Shown here in pieces: positions 46,751 through 56,501 of a DNA stretch of 64,000 bases. A program made the translations under genes and the position numbers. Origin of the DNA: Acinetobacter tjernbergiae DSM 14971 = CIP 107465 (GTDB lineage: Bacteria; Pseudomonadota; Gammaproteobacteria; Pseudomonadales; Moraxellaceae). The number at the start of each line of letters is the position of its first letter. The first letter of the stretch is position 1. The stretch covers positions 1 to 64,000 of the forward strand of contig NZ_KB894356.1 in the NCBI RefSeq assembly GCF_000374425.1, given 5' to 3'. The notes beneath the pieces were generated by a model, which was given only the letters and a program-made list of their open reading frames with translations, was not told the DNA's origin and did not search any database.

Positions 46751-47755
46751 ATGATGAAATCCTTACTTTGTGCAGCCCTGTTCTGCTTAACAACAATTCA
46801 CTCAGCTAACGCCGCCCTACAAGAAGTCATGAAAGAAGCCACAGGTAGCGGCCCAACCCAACAACAGGCTATTGCAGAAGCCTTGCTGATTGCAGCCCAG
46901 TCTGTAAATGGCACCAGTGTCAGCTCACGCACTGACTTAGCGGAAGAAGTGAACATGGTGGTCAGCAACAACCATTGGAGCTACCAAGGAAAAACCTCGC
47001 CTGTGTTCAGTGTTGAAACACAGGGCACTAATGCGATTAATCGTTTTCAGGTGTTAAGCGTTTCGGGTTCGGGCAAGAACTACCGCGCCAAAGTGCGTGC
47101 TTATGTCAGCAAGTTTCAATCAAGTGTAGCGGATCAACACTTACGCCGTATTGCGGTTATGCCATTTCAATATAACTATTCAAAAACTCAACTCACAGAT
47201 GGCAGTGATGCTGATGACTTTGTGACAGAAGTTGCTGATTTGGTCGGCACTCAACTGGCAAACTCACGTCAGTTAAGTTTGGTGAGTCGTGACTATATTG
47301 AGGAAATGGCAAGTGAAAATGCCTTTCTTCGTTGGGATGGTGCACCAGCAGAAATGGCAAGACTTGGGCAAAAAGTGGGCGCTGACTATATTTTAGTTGG
47401 ACGTATCAATGAAGCAAAAACGACTCAAGGACGTTCATTTTATGGCGCTGTTCCAGCTGGGCAACAAGCAATCCGTCTAAATTGGCGAGTGATTGAAGTG
47501 AATACAGGAAAAGTTGCTGCTGCAGGAACTGTAAATCAACAGCAACGCCAATCTCTAGGAGAGCTTATTCATAATTCACAATCTACAACCTCATCAGACT
47601 TACTCGCACAACAAATAAGTAATGATGTCTTAAATGGCTTGTCTTTAATGCCGATCAGTTACTCTCGACAAAACTCGACACAAGTAGAGAGTTCAGAACC
47701 ACTCTCGGATGCTGAACTCACACCAGGTTCGAGTGAAAAACCGATTCGTTGGTGA
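46751..47755 (+). CDS. CsgG/LpoB-like exported protein
   Basis: The 334-residue protein has a Sec signal (about 1-21, ending ANA), a repeat-containing N-terminal domain (ATGSGPTQQQAIAEALLIAAQSVNG) and a CsgG/LpoB-type domain beginning RRIAVMPFQYNY near 132, with DYILVGRINEAKTTQG and NWRVIEVNTGKVAAAG. The double-domain layout recalls the FlgT/CsgG-family group. No flagellar or curli gene is near, so an envelope-assembly role beside LpoB is inferred. A Ser/Glu-rich tail follows. Start at the first of two ATGs. Confidence 0.75.
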   Translation: MMKSLLCAALFCLTTIHSANAALQEVMKEATGSGPTQQQAIAEALLIAAQSVNGTSVSSRTDLAEEVNMVVSNNHWSYQGKTSPVFSVETQGTNAINRFQVLSVSGSGKNYRAKVRAYVSKFQSSVADQHLRRIAVMPFQYNYSKTQLTDGSDADDFVTEVADLVGTQLANSRQLSLVSRDYIEEMASENAFLRWDGAPAEMARLGQKVGADYILVGRINEAKTTQGRSFYGAVPAGQQAIRLNWRVIEVNTGKVAAAGTVNQQQRQSLGELIHNSQSTTSSDLLAQQISNDVLNGLSLMPISYSRQNSTQVESSEPLSDAELTPGSSEKPIRW

Positions 47756-47799
47756 TCGAATAATCTGTGTATATTCAATTTATGATTTTTTGTTGATGC

Positions 47800-47842
47800 A
47801 AAAAAAGAACACTTTAAATTCATTTAAAGTGTTCTTTTTTAT
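47800..47842. terminator. Bidirectional terminator between the LpoB cluster and relA
   Basis: A perfect stem, GAACACTTTAAAT paired with ATTTAAAGTGTTC, has A and T runs on both flanks. It serves the convergent envelope cluster and relA. Confidence 0.88.
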
Positions 47843-47856
47843 AAATATAATGTCAA

Positions 47857-50163
47857 TCAACTACCCTGAACCAAACGTCTTGCACTAATAATGCCTGGTT
47901 GCTGCTCTAAACGAGCCAATAAACGAGACAGTTGTGCCAAACCTTTCACTTCAATCAACAACTTCATATTGGCAATCCCATCTGCCTCAGAAATGGTATT
48001 CACCTGACGAATATTGATTTGGTCTGAAAAAATCACTTGGGTGAGGTCTTTAAGTAGACCTCGGCGATCATAAGCCTCAACCACGATTTGCACGCTCTGA
48101 CCACGGGTCGGTTGCATTTCCCAATCCGCTTCAACAGCACGCTCAGGCTCTTGTGTCGTCATGCGTAAATAATCTGGACAAGCGATCTTATGGATACTGA
48201 CACCACGGTTTAAAGTGATATAACCACCAATCGACTCACCATGCACAGGTTGACAACATTGCGCAATATGCAGCTCAACATTATCCAAACCATCAATCAA
48301 AATCCCGTGTGCTGAGAGCGTATGGCTCGCACGAGGATTTAACGCAGGTTTTAAAACCAGTTCAGGCTCATCTTGATCCAAGTGCATCTGACGATTGACT
48401 TGATTCATCAAGGCATGAAGGCTGATATCACCACTCACCAAAGCCACTAAAATATCATCACCCGCTTTCAGGTTGAAATGAGATGAATAATCTTTTAAAT
48501 CAATACTTTTTGGATGAATAGCTAAACGAGACAATTCTTTATTCAGTAACTCACGTCCAACTTCAACGTTTTTGCTGCGATCTTGCTGTCTAAACCAATG
48601 GCGTAACTTGTCACGCGCACGCGCCGTTTTGATATAGCCTAAAGAATTGACTAACCAATCACGGTTAGGTTCGCGGTCTTTCTTGGTTAAGATTTCAACC
48701 TGCTCACCTGTTTTCAAGGTATAGGTTAATGGCACATAGCGCTGATTGACACGTGCTGCGTAGCACTTGTTTCCAACTTCAGTATGCACATGATAAGCGA
48801 AATCTAAAACGGTTGAACCTCGTGGTAATTCCTTAATATCACCATCACGACTAAATACATAAATCTTTTCAAAATTCTCAAAATCTTGAATTTGATCTAT
48901 GCCATTTGACTCTTCATCTTCGCCATGTGGCGTCGTTTCGGTACGCTCTTGATAATGCTCAAGTACGGCACGTAAAGAATGCAATCGATGGTTAAATGAA
49001 TGATCGGTATTTTTTGCACCTTCTTTATAATTGAAGTGCGAACAAACACCTAACTCTGCTTCATTGTGCATTTCAAAGGTACGAATTTGCACTTCTAAAG
49101 ATTTATTTTCTGCAATCACTGCAGTATGTAATGAGCGATAACCATTTGCCTTTGGATTGGTGACATAGTCATCAAACTGGTTGGGAATATGACGCCATAA
49201 TTGATGCACAATGCCTAAAGCGTGATAACAATCAGGTACACTTTTTACCAATACACGTACTGCACGAATATCGTAAAGCTGATCAAAACTCAGGTTTTTG
49301 CTTTTCATTTTTCGATAAATCGAATAAATGTGCTTCACTCGCCCAGTGATTTCAGCTTGGATATGATGCGTACCCAATTCCGTTTTCAACTTATCAATGA
49401 CAAATTGAATATATTGCTCACGCTCTAAACGTTTTTCGTTCAGTAACGATGCAATTTCTTTATAGCGTTCTGGTGCTAAATAACGGAAAGCAAGATCTTC
49501 TAGCTCCCATTTGAGCTGTGCTATGCCTAAGCGATGTGCAAGTGGCGAATAGATCGTTAAAATCTCACGTGCAACACGCTCTTGACGTTCTTTACTCGCC
49601 GTTGCCAATTCACGCAAGGCATAAGTACGTTCAGCCAGTTTGATTAAAACGACACGTACATCTTCTGTCACCGAAATCAGCATTTTATAAATGCCGTTTA
49701 AATGCTCACGTTGATTATTATTGAAATGGTCTTCTAAACGTTTATTTTTTTCAATCAACTCGGAGAGCTTACCCATTGCAAGCGTGCCTTGTACAAGACT
49801 CAGCACCTGTTCGCCAAATTGTTGTTGGATATCCTCTAAGGTAATTAAGCCTTCGCGCACACTTCGATACAACACTGCCGCTGACAATGTGTCTTCATCA
49901 ACATGTAAATGCGCTAAAATATCAGCCATACCAATACCTGTACTAAAGGTATTGCTACGACGAGTCACCGTAGTTTCTAATTCTTTTGCCAAGGTCAGCT
50001 CTGCAACTTGTTGAAGTTGCTTTAGCTGTGCCCCATCCAAAATATCACGCACTCGGTCTAGCCAAGATACCAGACCACTTTGCGCTTCAGCGGCATGTTC
50101 TACAGTCGTTTCCTCAGACAACTCATGGAGTCGTCCTGGTAACTGCTCACGTACTGTGACCAT
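47857..50163 (-). CDS. relA: GTP pyrophosphokinase RelA ((p)ppGpp synthetase I)
   Basis: The 768-residue protein has a degenerate HD domain (the usual HD box is replaced by LSAAVLYRSVREGL near residue 94-107, so no hydrolase), the synthetase domain with YDIRAVRV and NGYRSLHTAV, VEVQIRTFEMHNEAELG, a TGS domain and a C-terminal ACT domain. The charge motif reads QFDD, close to the EXDD signature of monofunctional RelA rather than the RXKD of SpoT. It senses uncharged tRNA on ribosomes. GGAG precedes the ATG. rlmD lies upstream as in E. coli. Confidence 0.95.
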   Translation of the reverse strand: MVTVREQLPGRLHELSEETTVEHAAEAQSGLVSWLDRVRDILDGAQLKQLQQVAELTLAKELETTVTRRSNTFSTGIGMADILAHLHVDEDTLSAAVLYRSVREGLITLEDIQQQFGEQVLSLVQGTLAMGKLSELIEKNKRLEDHFNNNQREHLNGIYKMLISVTEDVRVVLIKLAERTYALRELATASKERQERVAREILTIYSPLAHRLGIAQLKWELEDLAFRYLAPERYKEIASLLNEKRLEREQYIQFVIDKLKTELGTHHIQAEITGRVKHIYSIYRKMKSKNLSFDQLYDIRAVRVLVKSVPDCYHALGIVHQLWRHIPNQFDDYVTNPKANGYRSLHTAVIAENKSLEVQIRTFEMHNEAELGVCSHFNYKEGAKNTDHSFNHRLHSLRAVLEHYQERTETTPHGEDEESNGIDQIQDFENFEKIYVFSRDGDIKELPRGSTVLDFAYHVHTEVGNKCYAARVNQRYVPLTYTLKTGEQVEILTKKDREPNRDWLVNSLGYIKTARARDKLRHWFRQQDRSKNVEVGRELLNKELSRLAIHPKSIDLKDYSSHFNLKAGDDILVALVSGDISLHALMNQVNRQMHLDQDEPELVLKPALNPRASHTLSAHGILIDGLDNVELHIAQCCQPVHGESIGGYITLNRGVSIHKIACPDYLRMTTQEPERAVEADWEMQPTRGQSVQIVVEAYDRRGLLKDLTQVIFSDQINIRQVNTISEADGIANMKLLIEVKGLAQLSRLLARLEQQPGIISARRLVQGS

Positions 50164-50219
50164 ACCATTCTCCTCTGGATATGTAACTCATTCTCTAATC
50201 GTTTATCTCGTGGGGCTTG

Positions 50220-51608
50220 TCAAACTGCCTGCTCAGTTTTTTCAAATAGGGCAATCGATTCAACATGTTCAGTATGGGTAAACATATCCATCACTGCTGC
50301 TTTCTTGAGTCGATAGCCATATTGTGCCAGTACACCCGCATCCCTTGCTAGTGTTGATGGATTACATGAAACATAAACGATTCTTTTTGCTCCAAAATTA
50401 GGTACATATTGCATAACTTCAAACGCACCTGATCGTGGAGGATCAATTAATAATGCATCAAATCCTTGTTTTGCCCAAGAATGATGCGAAAAGTCTTTTG
50501 TTAAATCTTGTGAAAAGAACACAGCCTGAGACAATTGATTTGCTTTCGCATTGTCAGTTGCTCGCTGTACCATCTCATCACTTGCTTCAACACCTACCAC
50601 TTGACCCGTCTCACCCACACAACGTGCTAAAGGGAGAGAAAAATTGCCCAACCCACAAAATAGGTCAAGTACTCTTTCCCCATCCTGCAACTGTAGCAAT
50701 TCACATGCCAACTGAATCATTTTTGCATTTACACCACTGTTTACCTGAGTAAAATCTAATGGTGAAAATGCAAATTTGATCGCAAACTCGTCCAGACTGT
50801 AATGCAGACGCATTGGTGCATGAGCATCATCGACTCGGTATACACTATCTGCGCCTTTAGGTTGCAAATACAACTGCCAATCCTTTAGTAACGCAAATTG
50901 ACGCAATTGGTTGACATCCGACACATTTAATTCATCTAAGTGACGAATCAATAATGCAACCTCAGTGTCTCCCATTGCCAATTCTATATGACCAATGTGG
51001 GCTTTGCCTGTTAGACTTTCGAGTAGTTTTTTTAACTCAACTAAACTATCAGACAAGATTTGATCAAGAACACGACATTGCTGAATTGCGGTTAACTGAT
51101 TACTGTGATGTTCCCGAAATCCCATCACTAACCGATTTTGTTTAGCAAGATAGCGAACGCCTACTCGAGCGCGACGACGATAATCTATTTTTTCAGAACG
51201 GATCGGATCTAACCATTGTTCTGGTTGCAAACCAGCAAAATGCTGTAAATGGGATTGTAAAACATTTTGCTTAAGGCGAATCTGTTCGTCAGGATGAATG
51301 TGCTGCAAGCTACAACCGCCACACACACCAAAATGTGGGCAAATAGGCTCAACTCGCTCAAGAGCAGCATCACTTTCAAGCTTGACCATGTCTGCTTCTT
51401 CTAAACGCGAAGTTTGATTGGTGATCTTGGCTTGAACCGTCTCACCCACTAAGGCATAGCGGATGAACACTTTCTTACCATGCTTTTCTTTAGGATGATC
51501 TGGATGCGTTCCATAATGCGCAATTCCACGCCCCTCATGAGAAAAAGCTTCGATGTGAAAGGTATATGTTGGATATTGAGCTGGACGCTGTTTCGCTTTA
51601 TGTTTCAA
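50220..51608 (-). CDS. rlmD: 23S rRNA (uracil-1939-C5)-methyltransferase RlmD
   Basis: The 462-residue protein has an N-terminal TRAM domain, an iron-sulphur motif with Cys90, 96, 99 and 178 ([10 protein letters not shown] and IQQCRVL), and a SAM-dependent methyltransferase domain with [23 protein letters not shown] and [12 protein letters not shown]. It starts at a TTG, since no ATG in frame precedes the TRAM region. It lies upstream of relA, a conserved neighbour. Confidence 0.96.
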   Translation of the reverse strand: MKHKAKQRPAQYPTYTFHIEAFSHEGRGIAHYGTHPDHPKEKHGKKVFIRYALVGETVQAKITNQTSRLEEADMVKLESDAALERVEPICPHFGVCGGCSLQHIHPDEQIRLKQNVLQSHLQHFAGLQPEQWLDPIRSEKIDYRRRARVGVRYLAKQNRLVMGFREHHSNQLTAIQQCRVLDQILSDSLVELKKLLESLTGKAHIGHIELAMGDTEVALLIRHLDELNVSDVNQLRQFALLKDWQLYLQPKGADSVYRVDDAHAPMRLHYSLDEFAIKFAFSPLDFTQVNSGVNAKMIQLACELLQLQDGERVLDLFCGLGNFSLPLARCVGETGQVVGVEASDEMVQRATDNAKANQLSQAVFFSQDLTKDFSHHSWAKQGFDALLIDPPRSGAFEVMQYVPNFGAKRIVYVSCNPSTLARDAGVLAQYGYRLKKAAVMDMFTHTEHVESIALFEKTEQAV

Positions 51609-51617
51609 AAGATCAAC

Positions 51618-52439
51618 CTAATTTTTTGCTGCAAAAGTGTGTGCGGTGAATACAGTATATTGCGATGTTTGTCGCCATACCTGTAAGAATTCTGTTTGTT
51701 GCGTTTGAGTGTGCAAATAATCAATCGTTGCCTGAAGCCATTGCTGATGATCTTGTTGACTAAGTTGACCTTTCAACAATAACCAACGTAAATAAACCAA
51801 CCATGTATTCAAGACATCGCCCTCACAATAACTGGTCAATTTCAACCACTGCTGAGTCTGAACATACTTTGGTACGTGATAACCTGATTCACCACGTTTC
51901 CCAGGAAAGCCTAGAAAGCTCGCAATATCATCCAGTTTCTGAAAGTTTCGACCATTAAACATAGCCATCACATCCATCAAATCAACATGACGATGGTGAT
52001 AACGGTTTTGATAGTTATTAAAACGTTTTTGCTGATCAATCTCACCTTGATCAAATAAGCTTGGTGCAGACAGCCCATGATACATGGCACGAAGCAAAAT
52101 AACGGACAAATCAAACTGTGAACCATTCCAGCTCACTAAGGTCGGTTGCTTTTTCTCAAAGATCGAAAAGAATTTCGCCAACATTTCGGCTTCGGTATTT
52201 TGTTCACGGCTAAATGAAAATAAACGAAAACCTTTTTCATCAATCCACAAACCCGAAATACAAACGATTTCATGCAGTGGCAAACGTTGAAAATCACTAC
52301 CTGATTCTTGACGGCGAATCTTCGTTAATGCTTGTTCAACATCAGCCTCAGGTAAATCAAGATGATGAAGATGGGCACCAGCCTTTAAATCGGTCAGTGT
52401 TTCAATATCAAAAACTAAAGTCGGAAAGCGTAAACTCAT
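51618..52439 (-). CDS. DEDDy-type 3'-5' exonuclease (PolB exonuclease-like)
   Basis: The 273-residue protein has the DEDD exonuclease fold: FDIETLTD at about 10-17, LVSWNGSQFDLSVILLRA near 100-118, and YCEGDVLNTWLVYLRW near 208-222. It belongs to the PF10108-type group of predicted exonucleases related to the PolB proofreading domain. The in vivo substrate is unknown. It lies 9 nt upstream of rlmD on the same strand. Confidence 0.88.
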   Translation of the reverse strand: MSLRFPTLVFDIETLTDLKAGAHLHHLDLPEADVEQALTKIRRQESGSDFQRLPLHEIVCISGLWIDEKGFRLFSFSREQNTEAEMLAKFFSIFEKKQPTLVSWNGSQFDLSVILLRAMYHGLSAPSLFDQGEIDQQKRFNNYQNRYHHRHVDLMDVMAMFNGRNFQKLDDIASFLGFPGKRGESGYHVPKYVQTQQWLKLTSYCEGDVLNTWLVYLRWLLLKGQLSQQDHQQWLQATIDYLHTQTQQTEFLQVWRQTSQYTVFTAHTFAAKN

Positions 52440-52451
52440 CTTGAAATCTCT

Positions 52452-52530
52452 TCAAATCCCTCCCAACCTCCCTTTATAAAGGGAGGAGTTCCCCCTCTTT
52501 TAAACAGAGGTGAGGAGCGGTTAAGCTCCG
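52452..52530. repeat. REP-like compound palindromic element
   Basis: Between the exonuclease and cysM are a perfect 20-bp palindrome, CCTCCCTTTATAAAGGGAGG (52467-52486), a second inverted repeat CCTCT/AGAGG (52494-52510), and G/C-rich flanks. This structure is like dispersed intergenic palindromes that I recall from Acinetobacter genomes, but that memory is not verified and there is only this copy in the window. Confidence 0.55.
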
Positions 52531-52541
52531 TAAAGGAGATT

Positions 52542-53465
52542 TTAATCTTGAACCGAAAATAATCCAGTCGACAAGTAACGATCACCACGATCACAAATAA
52601 TACAAACAATCACAGCATCGGGATGTTCTTCAGCGATTTTAATCGACGCCCAAACTGCACCACCTGAAGAAGTTCCAGCACTAATACCTTCTGTGCGCGC
52701 CAACTTACGCATGGTTTTTTCTGCTTCAATCTGTGGAATATCAATAATACGATCGACACGACGACGATCAAAAATGGTTGGAAGATATTCTTCAGGCCAA
52801 CGACGAATCCCTGCAATACTTGAGCCATCAGAAGGTTGTAAACCCACAATTTGAATCTCTGGGTTTTGCTCTTTCAAATATTTAGAGACACCCATAATCG
52901 TTCCAGTCGTCCCCATTGAGCTGACAAAATGAGTAATTTTCCCACCTGTCTGCTTCCAGATTTCGGGTCCAGTTGTGAGGTAATGCGCCTCGACATTGTC
53001 TGGATTACCAAATTGATTGAGGACAAAACCTTTGCCTTCCGCCTGCATTTGCAAGGCTAAATCACGCGCGCCTTCCATACCTTGCTGTTGAGTCACTTCA
53101 ATCAACTCAGCACCATACGCCAACATTGCATCTTTACGTTCTTGGCTCATGTTATTTGGCATGATCAGCTTCATTTTATAACCACGCATGGCTGCAACCA
53201 TAGCTAAAGCAATGCCTGTATTACCACTGGTGGCTTCAATTAAAGTATCACCTGATTTAATTTGTCCACGCTTCTCTGCTTGAACAATCATATTATAAGC
53301 TGGACGATCTTTGACTGAACCCGCAGGGTTATTGCCTTCCAATTTCGCTAATACGGTAGCTTGAGTATGACTTGCTAAACGTTGCAAACGCACTAAAGGG
53401 CTTTTACCGACATAATAGTCTAGTAAAAATTCATCTGCTAAAAAATCAGTTTGCGTATTCGTCAT
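52542..53465 (-). CDS. cysM: Cysteine synthase B
   Basis: From the ATG at 53465 (MTNTQTDFLADEFL) the protein is 307 residues. PLP-dependent fold II signatures are present: NNPAGSVKDRPA with the Schiff-base Lys52, EATSGNTGIALA and VSSMGTTGTIMGVSKYLKEQN. It makes cysteine (or sulfocysteine) from O-acetylserine and sulfide or thiosulfate; the CysM over CysK assignment rests on sequence flavour and the classical cysM-gacS neighbourhood. Codons upstream to 53576 read as a chance extension. Confidence 0.92.
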   Translation of the reverse strand: MTNTQTDFLADEFLLDYYVGKSPLVRLQRLASHTQATVLAKLEGNNPAGSVKDRPAYNMIVQAEKRGQIKSGDTLIEATSGNTGIALAMVAAMRGYKMKLIMPNNMSQERKDAMLAYGAELIEVTQQQGMEGARDLALQMQAEGKGFVLNQFGNPDNVEAHYLTTGPEIWKQTGGKITHFVSSMGTTGTIMGVSKYLKEQNPEIQIVGLQPSDGSSIAGIRRWPEEYLPTIFDRRRVDRIIDIPQIEAEKTMRKLARTEGISAGTSSGGAVWASIKIAEEHPDAVIVCIICDRGDRYLSTGLFSVQD

Positions 53466-53614
53466 GATCGACACCGATATTAAGGTGGCGACTATTGTAT
53501 GGAAAAAACAGAAATACTGCACCTTTTCACTATGCTTTTTATTGGCTAGCCAATACCTCTGATTTCGGTAAAGCATGATAAGATGTTTCGCAGAATGATA
53601 AATCTGACCGCACT

Positions 53615-56425
53615 ATGTCAAATTTCAATAAGACCCTCTCTAAACGCTTACGGCTCAATCATGCCTATGGACAATTGATTGCGCTTATTTTAGTGCCGAT
53701 CGCCGTACTGACAGGTGTTGGAATTTTATGGGTTTTATCTGAAACCACCAGTGCAGCCAAACAACAACAGCATTCCGATGCTTCAGCGATCTTAGCTCGT
53801 TATCATCAAACAGCAGAAAAACTGCTCCAACTGGTGCAACAGCACCCAGATCAATATGATCGCGCTCAAAACATCATGCAAAAAATGTTTGATGAAAAAA
53901 ACTTACAACGTGCGGTCATTATTGATAATCAAGGGCAAACATACCTCAGTATTGGCTATCAAAATAATCGTTTTTGGCCAACTTTTCCGAATAACAGTAA
54001 TTTTTTTGGCCCGATTGCACACAACCATAACAGTATTTATGTTGAAAAATTAGCGAACAACAGTACAGGCTCTATTTGGTTAATGATTGAATTGGACAAT
54101 CAACCATTAGAATTAGCTCGCTATAAAATTCTATTGGCACTGGTCGTCACTGGGCTGATCACCTTGTTACTTTTATTGCTCTGCTTAAACGTCTTTTCAC
54201 GGATTTGGCTTGCACCACTCTATGAAATTCGGATGCAAATGCAACGACTCAATGCCGATACGCTTGATCAGCATATTGTAGTCAACAGTACAGGCGAGTT
54301 ACGTTTACTCCAGCGTGATATTGCCAACGTAGTCAAACGCTTGCACTTTAGTTTTTTAGAATTAAAAGAACATACCGAACAAACTGAAGAAGATTTACGT
54401 CGTACCTTAGACACACTCGAAGTTCAGAACATTACCTATCGTCAAGCACGTGACCAAGCGATTTCATCAAATCAATCTAAGTCGGTCTTTTTAGCCAATA
54501 TCAGCCATGAGCTAAGAACACCTCTCAACAGTATTGATGGTTTTATTCATTTATTGCTTCGTCAGCAGAACCTCAGCAATGAACAAAACCTATACCTCCA
54601 GACTATTCGTAAATCATCTGCTCACCTATTGGCACTGATTAATGATGTACTTGATTTCTCTAAAATTGATGCAGGTAAATTAGAGCTCGAAACTGCACCA
54701 TTTGATTTGGAAGAAGCTATTTTTGATGTGATGGATATGCTTTCCCCTCTCGCGGCACAAAAGTATATAAATATGGCATTTTACTATGCCGAGAATATTC
54801 CACAGCATGTGATTGGTGATGCCTTACGCTTTAAACAAATTCTCACTAATTTGATTTCCAATGCCATCAAATTTACTCCAGATGGTGAAATCATTGTTCG
54901 TGTACGTATGGAAGATGATGAAATTGGACAATGTCTCTTACATTTCAGTGTACAAGATAGTGGTATTGGTCTCAGTGGTACTGACCGTAAAAAGTTATTT
55001 GAATCATTCTCTCAAGGTGATGCTTCCGTTACCCGTCAATTTGGCGGCACTGGACTAGGTCTCGCAATTTCGAAACAACTGGTTCATTTGATGCATGGTC
55101 AAATTGGTTTTGAAGACAACCAAGAACGTGCGCCCACTGAAAAAGGTTCAACTTTTTGGTTTACGGCTTCATTCAAAGTAGATGAACAAGATGAATTTGT
55201 TGAGCACCCACATTTCGATCATTTACAAGTGGTGTCTTACCTCGCTCACCCTGCGACGGCAAGCGTACTTCGTTCATATTTAGAAAATTATCGTGTTTCA
55301 CATATTGAAACGCAGTCCATTTTGGACTTATTCAGTCGTTTAAATCATTTAAATCAACAAGAAAACACATGGCTTATTGTCGATCATAGTGGCGATACCG
55401 AAGCCTTACTCAAAGAAATTCGCCAACGTTATCAAGGAAATTTAGCCGTTTACGGTTATCAAATGAGCCTTGAACCAAACATGCTCAATGAATATCGTGC
55501 GCGTCCACTCTATCAACCATTGAGTCGCCGAGAACTGGTTCAACTGTTAGGAAATCAACCGATTTTTGAGCCAGAACCAGAAAACTTTAATGGTCAAGGA
55601 TTACATATACTGGCTGTGGATGACCACCTACCGAATTTAATCGTACTTGAAGCATTGCTGGGCGAATTAAATGTCACGACTACAAAAGCGTTAAGTGGAC
55701 AAAAAGCCATCGACATCATTCAAGCACGGATACAACAAAAATTACCACCATTTGATTTGGTCTTTATGGACATTCAAATGCCTGTGATGTCTGGAATCGA
55801 CACAACCCGAGCGATTCGCTCCTTAGAGTCAACCCTAGATACAGGCATGCAGCTTCCGATTATTGCCTTAACTGCGCATGCACTGGCGGATGAAAAGCAA
55901 AAACTGCTTAAAGTTGGTATGAATGATTACGTGACCAAGCCGATCCAAATGGAACAAATCATTCAGATCTTAACGCATTGGACGAAAAACAATTTCTCGG
56001 CTCAACCTGCAAATACGGAACAAAAGCGTTCGACTGAAACCATTGATCCTCAAATTTTAAATTGGCAGCAAAGCATTCAATTAGCAGCCAACAAAGAAGA
56101 TCTAGCACAAGATTTATTGGGTATGCTGGTGGATAGTTTTGATACTGAACTTACTGAAATGCAACAGCTCATTGAAATGGAAGACTTTCCTCAGCTTGAA
56201 CATGTGCTGCACCGCCTTTATGGAGCTACACGTTATGTCGGCGTACCTAATTTGCAGCAAGTCTCTGGCGAATTTGAACAATTTGTCTCAACCTTGCGTA
56301 AGGAACGACGCAAAGCGGATGATGGGTTTATTCGAGAAACCAATCATCGTTTTAATGAATTGAATATTGCGATCGAACAGGTTCGTCAAGCAGCAAACTT
56401 AGTCTTACATTCGCACGATAGTTAA
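53615..56425 (+). CDS. gacS: Hybrid sensor histidine kinase GacS/BarA
   Basis: The 936-residue inner-membrane kinase has two helices (about 22-42 and 174-195) flanking a periplasmic domain of about 130 residues, a HAMP region, HisKA with His298 in NISHELRTPLNSI, the ATPase domain (NLISNAIKFTPDGEI, GGTGLGLAI), a degraded receiver-like segment, a full receiver with Asp719 in VFMDIQMPVMSG, and an Hpt domain with His866 in HRLYGATRYVG. This is the four-module phosphorelay of GacS/BarA, which feeds GacA and Rsm/Csr control. It is divergent from cysM. Confidence 0.94.
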   Translation: MSNFNKTLSKRLRLNHAYGQLIALILVPIAVLTGVGILWVLSETTSAAKQQQHSDASAILARYHQTAEKLLQLVQQHPDQYDRAQNIMQKMFDEKNLQRAVIIDNQGQTYLSIGYQNNRFWPTFPNNSNFFGPIAHNHNSIYVEKLANNSTGSIWLMIELDNQPLELARYKILLALVVTGLITLLLLLLCLNVFSRIWLAPLYEIRMQMQRLNADTLDQHIVVNSTGELRLLQRDIANVVKRLHFSFLELKEHTEQTEEDLRRTLDTLEVQNITYRQARDQAISSNQSKSVFLANISHELRTPLNSIDGFIHLLLRQQNLSNEQNLYLQTIRKSSAHLLALINDVLDFSKIDAGKLELETAPFDLEEAIFDVMDMLSPLAAQKYINMAFYYAENIPQHVIGDALRFKQILTNLISNAIKFTPDGEIIVRVRMEDDEIGQCLLHFSVQDSGIGLSGTDRKKLFESFSQGDASVTRQFGGTGLGLAISKQLVHLMHGQIGFEDNQERAPTEKGSTFWFTASFKVDEQDEFVEHPHFDHLQVVSYLAHPATASVLRSYLENYRVSHIETQSILDLFSRLNHLNQQENTWLIVDHSGDTEALLKEIRQRYQGNLAVYGYQMSLEPNMLNEYRARPLYQPLSRRELVQLLGNQPIFEPEPENFNGQGLHILAVDDHLPNLIVLEALLGELNVTTTKALSGQKAIDIIQARIQQKLPPFDLVFMDIQMPVMSGIDTTRAIRSLESTLDTGMQLPIIALTAHALADEKQKLLKVGMNDYVTKPIQMEQIIQILTHWTKNNFSAQPANTEQKRSTETIDPQILNWQQSIQLAANKEDLAQDLLGMLVDSFDTELTEMQQLIEMEDFPQLEHVLHRLYGATRYVGVPNLQQVSGEFEQFVSTLRKERRKADDGFIRETNHRFNELNIAIEQVRQAANLVLHSHDS

Positions 56426-56501
56426 TGTGACTGCCGTGTCATGTTTCGGGTGAAAGACTCATGCTATGCTGCCCCAATCAAACACAATAAGAGTAAGGCA
56501 A

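Noticed and set aside
44253-47755. Envelope cluster as a curli or flagellar locus
   Set aside because: The CsgG-like domain alone is not enough; no csg or flg genes are present and LpoB explains the context better.
52610-52849. Second minus-strand frame inside cysM
   Set aside because: It is a shadow of the cysM reading frame with no start context.
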